From Paenibacillus_E oryzisoli_A (GTDB taxonomy: Bacteria; Bacillota; Bacilli; Paenibacillales; NBRC-103111): a stretch of DNA of 64,000 bases. The stretch spans positions 124,001-188,000 of the forward strand of contig NZ_JBCMUN010000011.1 in the NCBI RefSeq assembly GCF_050467285.1, written 5' to 3'. Each line of letters begins with the position of its first letter. Within the stretch, counting starts at the first letter, position 1. Shown piece by piece: positions 60,563-64,000 of this stretch. Position numbers and translations under genes: made by a program. Under the pieces are notes generated by a model. The model ran no database searches and was not told the origin of the DNA. It was given only the letters and a program-made list of their open reading frames with translations.

Positions 60563-62011
60563 TTATTCCCCTTGCGGTTTGGCGGCAGGAGTGACTGCAT
60601 CTTTCCCTAAAAACGCCCGCGCCAGCTCCGTCACGCTTTGGCCGGTCAGCGTTTGCGTGATCTCGGGCACCTGCGCGATCATTTTGGCGATGTCGCCGGT
60701 GATGCGGTTGACCCCGGACGTCGCGCCGTCCTGCGAGATCACCGTGATCTTGTCGACGTTGCTGAGTGGAGCGGCAACGCGCTCGGCCAGCTCCGGCAGA
60801 ATCCGCAGGATCTCGACCGTGACGGCGGCCTGCGTGTACTGCTTGTAGGCCTCGGCTTTTTTCTCCAGCGCCTCGGCTTCCGCAAGACCCGCCAGGCGCA
60901 CGACCTCAGCGTTCGCCTTCCCTTTGGCGAACTCGGCTTCCGCCGTCGCTTCGCCGCGTTTGCGCGTGGACTCCGCCTCGGCCTCCGCTTCAAGAATTTG
61001 CCGCTGCTTGTTCACCTCAGCGCGCAAAATCGCTGCCTGCTTCTCCGCTTCCGCAGGCTTAATGACCGACGCCTCAAGCTCCTTCTGCTTGAGCTCGACT
61101 TCGATCTGGCGAACCGTCTTGTTCGCCTCCGCTTCCATCTGACGGATCCGGACTTCCTCCGTCACGAGCGATTGCTGAATTTGCTTTTGCTTCAATTCAT
61201 ACGCAAGGTCCGCCTCCGCCTGTCGGCTCGTCGTCTCCTGCTTAAATTCCGCTTCCTTCAGGCTGAGCTCCTTCCGGTACTGCGCTTCCTTCGCGGAGGC
61301 TGCGGTCTCCGCCTCAATCTTGAGCTGATGCGCCTCCGCCCGGCGGATGGCCGCCTCTTTTTCCGTATCCGCTGCGCGGATTTGAATGTCACGCTCGACT
61401 TCGGCCTTGGCGATCGAGGCGCTCTTACGGATGCGCTCCACCTCCGGCACGCCCAAGTTGGCGATGTAGCCCTGATCGTCCGCGACGCGTTTGAGCACGA
61501 AGGAGATGAGGCTCAGCCCCATTTTGTCCAGGTCTGCGGAGCACGTTTCCCGCATCTTGCTGTTCAGCTCATCCGGATTCTTAAGGATCGATTCCACCGT
61601 CAGCTGGCCGACGAGACCACGCAAGTGACCTTCGACCGAGTGCAAAATAATCGCTTCCCGCTCCACCATGGAGTGATCGAGGAACTGCTCGGACGCAGTC
61701 GAAATGGCGACGGGGTCGCTTTGGATTTTGATCTGCGCGACCGCTTCAATTTTTAGCCTGATCCCCTGCTGCGAGAACATCGGCTGATCCGGCTTCACAT
61801 CGAAGCTCATGAGCATCATGGAGATCGTTTTATAGCTTTGAAAGCCCGGAATGACGAAAGTGCCGCCGCCTTGCACGACCCTTTTGCCGCCGAGACCGTA
61901 CACGATCATCGCTTCGTTCGGGGGTACCTTTTTATACGCCTTCACAATGCTCGCCAGTAAAATAAAAACAACAACAACAATCGCCGCGACAACAATAAGT
62001 ATAGGTATCAT
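60563..62011 (-). CDS. floT: Flotillin-like SPFH protein
   Basis: Membrane scaffold protein of 482 residues. N-terminal hairpin helix (IPILIVVAAIVVVVFILLASIV), SPFH/PHB domain (about 28-200, ending in ADDQGYIANLGVPEVER), long Ala/Glu/Lys-rich coiled coil (about 205-400) with repeats like AEAEFAKGKANAE, and a Gly/Ser tail. Organises membrane domains. It follows an NfeD gene in the same order as yuaF-yuaG of Bacillus. Confidence 0.94.
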   Translation of the reverse strand: MIPILIVVAAIVVVVFILLASIVKAYKKVPPNEAMIVYGLGGKRVVQGGGTFVIPGFQSYKTISMMLMSFDVKPDQPMFSQQGIRLKIEAVAQIKIQSDPVAISTASEQFLDHSMVEREAIILHSVEGHLRGLVGQLTVESILKNPDELNSKMRETCSADLDKMGLSLISFVLKRVADDQGYIANLGVPEVERIRKSASIAKAEVERDIQIRAADTEKEAAIRRAEAHQLKIEAETAASAKEAQYRKELSLKEAEFKQETTSRQAEADLAYELKQKQIQQSLVTEEVRIRQMEAEANKTVRQIEVELKQKELEASVIKPAEAEKQAAILRAEVNKQRQILEAEAEAESTRKRGEATAEAEFAKGKANAEVVRLAGLAEAEALEKKAEAYKQYTQAAVTVEILRILPELAERVAAPLSNVDKITVISQDGATSGVNRITGDIAKMIAQVPEITQTLTGQSVTELARAFLGKDAVTPAAKPQGE

Positions 62012-62107
62012 GATGCAATTGCCCTCCTAATTAAAAAATTTGAAGCAGGCTGCGGCCGGCTCAGGAGACATTCGAAAAGCGCGTGGGCGGTCTTTCGGAA
62101 AGCTCCA

Positions 62108-62635
62108 TCACTCCTGCCACAGCGCCACTGTTGCGACGCCGTCCTTCATATGAATTACCATGACTTTGGCGCCTTTGGCGATCGACTCGCCGTGCTCCGA
62201 CCGAACGCTGATCGAACGCTTTGTGCCGTGAAGGACGAAGACCATCTCGCCCATCCCGCTGCCTGCAATCGGTACCGTCAACTCGCCCAGTTGGCCGCTC
62301 ACATCGAACTCGCTCTCCAGCATCGTATCGTCGTGTTTATACAGCACCTTGACGTACAGCAGAAAGAAGAGCCATCCGACGCCGACCCCGGCTGCAGCCG
62401 CGACCACAATAACAAGAATCAGACTCCACGGCCCGAAAGCCGCCAGCAAATACCCAACACCGCCGAACACGGTAATCCCCGCGAGCAGCGTGGGCAGGTT
62501 GAAACCCCAATGCCCGCCATGTCCATGCGCCGCATGCATATCTGTTCCGAAATCCAAGCTATCCACACCGAACAGTGTGATGAGGACCGTAAGGAGCAAG
62601 CCGGCAATGAAGCATACCAGAAAAAATGTGATCAT
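62108..62635 (-). CDS. NfeD family membrane protein (YuaF-like)
   Basis: Protein of 175 residues with N-terminal helix (FFLVCFIAGLLLTVLITLFG), a His/Gly-rich outer loop (DMHAAHGHGGHWG), two further helices and a cytoplasmic OB-fold (about 115-175, GQLGELTVPIAGSGMGEMVF). Start at the ATG at 62635, 7 bases after GGGGGAGGT. It is coupled with the flotillin gene and lacks the protease domain of long NfeD proteins. Confidence 0.9.
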   Translation of the reverse strand: MITFFLVCFIAGLLLTVLITLFGVDSLDFGTDMHAAHGHGGHWGFNLPTLLAGITVFGGVGYLLAAFGPWSLILVIVVAAAAGVGVGWLFFLLYVKVLYKHDDTMLESEFDVSGQLGELTVPIAGSGMGEMVFVLHGTKRSISVRSEHGESIAKGAKVMVIHMKDGVATVALWQE

Positions 62636-62658
62636 CCGCAATACCTCCCCCTAATTAA

Positions 62659-62684
62659 TACTCATTTGGCAGGAAAAGGTTTCG
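62659..62684 (-). promoter_or_regulatory. SigW-like promoter of the NfeD-flotillin operon
   Basis: CGAAAC (62684-62679), 16 bases and AGTA (62662-62659) compare with the SigW pattern TGAAAC-N16-CGTA. The yuaF operon of Bacillus is SigW-dependent, in line with this. The ECF sigma of this window, or another, could read it. Confidence 0.6.
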
Positions 62685-62787
62685 TAGAGATTTTCCTCCC
62701 GCCAGCGCATCCTTCTCCTTTTTCCCGCGTATAATCATTCGACGCCTTATCCCGATTCTATTAAAAATAAAAGGAGTAGATCATTCC

Positions 62788-64000
62788 ATGCTTACTAAGA
62801 AATGGACGTGGCTGGTGTCCGCCGTTCTGATCGTCCTCATGTTTGCGCTAACCGGCTGTCAAACGGTACAAGGGCTCGATCTCGCACAAGCGATACATAC
62901 CAGCGCATCTGTCAAATCCTCTCAATCCAAATCCTCCCTGAAGTTGGAGCTTGTCCCAGGCGACACCTCGAAGCTGACGGCTGAGGAAAAAGCGGCGCTA
63001 ACCGCCTTGCAAAACGTCACTATTGATCTGGCGGTCCTTAAACAGGATCCGCAGCATCTCTCTGCCGAAGGCAAGCTCACGTACAGCAAAGGCAGCGTGC
63101 CTTTTAAACTGTCCACAGACGGTCTGAAAGTGACGCTTTCCATTGAAGGGGCGAAAAAGCCCGTCGTCCTCGACGTCCTGGGCGGTTCCGACCTCTCCTT
63201 CTTACAGCTGATTCCGGCTGCACTGCAAGCGCCGCTTGGCGGGGCTGTGGCTGAAATTAAGCCCGCAATCGTCGATTGGCTGCTCGCGAATTCGCCGAAT
63301 CCTGCGAATGTAACCGTGACACCGGCTGCGGAAACCGTGAATGGCGAATCGCTCGCCCTGCAAAAAGCGCACATCGCGCTAAATGGCACTGAAACTTCTG
63401 CCTTACTACAAGGCTTGCTGCAAAACCTGCTGGCTGACGAAGACGGCTTGAAAGAAGTCATCAGCCAACTGTACGATGCGCTTCAACCGGTCATTGATGA
63501 GCAGATTAACGCCGGTTCGGCCGATTTTACCCTGAATTTGCTGAAAAATAAACAGTTGGTCGTCGGCCTCGTATTCTCGCCGATTCACGATCTGCTTGAG
63601 CAACTGGCGGGTTCCCTGACTGCGGCAGACGCCTCCGGTGAGCCGTCTCTGTCGAGGGATCTCTTGAATCCTGCGGCAAGCCTCCAAGCCGACATCTACT
63701 TCGATGCGAACAAGCAAATCCGCAAGCAAAGTCTGGCCGTCAACCTGCCGCTGCCGGATTCCAAAATCGGCGCTTCGGCAGCAAAAATCACAATGTCCAG
63801 CGAAATTTGGAACATCGACAAGCCGATTACCGCGGTACCGGTCTCTGCGGAAGGTGCACTGACAGTCGGAACTGGCTCTTCCAGCATTTACAAGGTGCTC
63901 GGCAATCTGGATAAGCAGTCCGTACTGTATGCGCTGCTGAAGAACGATTTGAATGTGACGAAAAAGGAAATTCATCTGGCCACAGACGGCAGCGGTGCTT
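62788..64000 (+). CDS. Large lipoprotein of unknown function (truncated by the window end)
   Basis: Starts at the ATG at 62788 after AAGGAG and stays open to 64000, giving 404 residues of an incomplete protein. Lipobox FALTGC near residue 24. The mature part is a beta-rich, Ala/Leu-rich sequence (LSAEGKLTYSKGSVPFKLST, LLQGLLQNLLADEDGLKEVI). Some Paenibacillus proteins with such N-terminal parts end in a copper-amine-oxidase N-terminal-like domain, but this cannot be seen here. Divergent from the NfeD operon. Confidence 0.75.
   Translation, partial: MLTKKWTWLVSAVLIVLMFALTGCQTVQGLDLAQAIHTSASVKSSQSKSSLKLELVPGDTSKLTAEEKAALTALQNVTIDLAVLKQDPQHLSAEGKLTYSKGSVPFKLSTDGLKVTLSIEGAKKPVVLDVLGGSDLSFLQLIPAALQAPLGGAVAEIKPAIVDWLLANSPNPANVTVTPAAETVNGESLALQKAHIALNGTETSALLQGLLQNLLADEDGLKEVISQLYDALQPVIDEQINAGSADFTLNLLKNKQLVVGLVFSPIHDLLEQLAGSLTAADASGEPSLSRDLLNPAASLQADIYFDANKQIRKQSLAVNLPLPDSKIGASAAKITMSSEIWNIDKPITAVPVSAEGALTVGTGSSSIYKVLGNLDKQSVLYALLKNDLNVTKKEIHLATDGSGA

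Overview
The window looks like a chromosomal segment of a spore-forming, moderately GC-rich member of the Paenibacillaceae (Paenibacillus or a close relative). The evidence is a gerP spore-germination cluster with a GerT-like Hsp20 protein, S-layer homology (SLH) proteins, LplA/LplB/YtcP-type sugar ABC transporters with a membrane-anchored AraC regulator, a Btr-type siderophore regulator, Fur boxes of the Bacillus 7-1-7 type, a flotillin/NfeD pair with a SigW-like promoter, and strong AGGAGG-type ribosome binding sites. No rRNA, tRNA, CRISPR array, prophage or complete insertion sequence was seen. The only transposon-like item is one MITE-sized element.

Layout. 1-2.0 kb: GntR/ABC operon and a metallophosphoesterase. 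2.3-14.7 kb: a cell-envelope block on the minus strand, with an adaptor-ATPase-permease-secreted protein operon ending in a structured RNA, a secreted Gly-rich repeat protein and an OmpR-type two-component system; a DoxX-like gene and a divergent ApbE-like gene lie on the plus strand. 14.7-25.9 kb: DnaA-box cluster, BaiN-like flavoprotein, cystine-type symporter, lipoprotein, inositol-phosphatase-family enzyme, DRE-TIM aldolase, a second two-component system and an NlpC/P60 hydrolase. 26-28.6 kb: gerT-like gene divergent from gerPA-PE. 29-34 kb: GH18-SLH enzyme, diguanylate cyclase, orphan response regulator, DUF554 protein. 34.7-42.7 kb: thiamine pyrophosphokinase, then a minus-strand sugar ABC transporter, AraC and sulfatase operon. 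42.9-51.6 kb: MFS pump with PadR, SRPBCC protein, free methionine sulfoxide reductase, AraD with AraR boxes, SLH protein, ECF sigma and membrane partner. 51.7-58 kb: Fur-type siderophore uptake. 58.9-64 kb: HD-GYP protein, flotillin and NfeD, truncated lipoprotein.

Two patterns go beyond ordinary annotation. (1) At least eight long intergenic gaps contain arrays of four imperfect palindromes whose centres are about 51, 62 and 51 bp apart. The palindrome sequence differs between most arrays but the spacing holds; 5, 6 and 5 helical turns would put all four on one DNA face. (2) Four promoters in the 8.4-13.8 kb block carry direct repeats of TCAG every 11 bp, ending 14-15 nt before a TATACT-like -10 box. 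This predicts a regulon of the local OmpR-type response regulator covering the efflux operon, the Gly-rich secreted protein, the two-component system itself and the ApbE-like gene. A related array without a correctly placed -10 lies upstream of the NlpC/P60 gene.

All motif positions and spacings were measured by eye from the sequence. No alignment, folding or database search was run.
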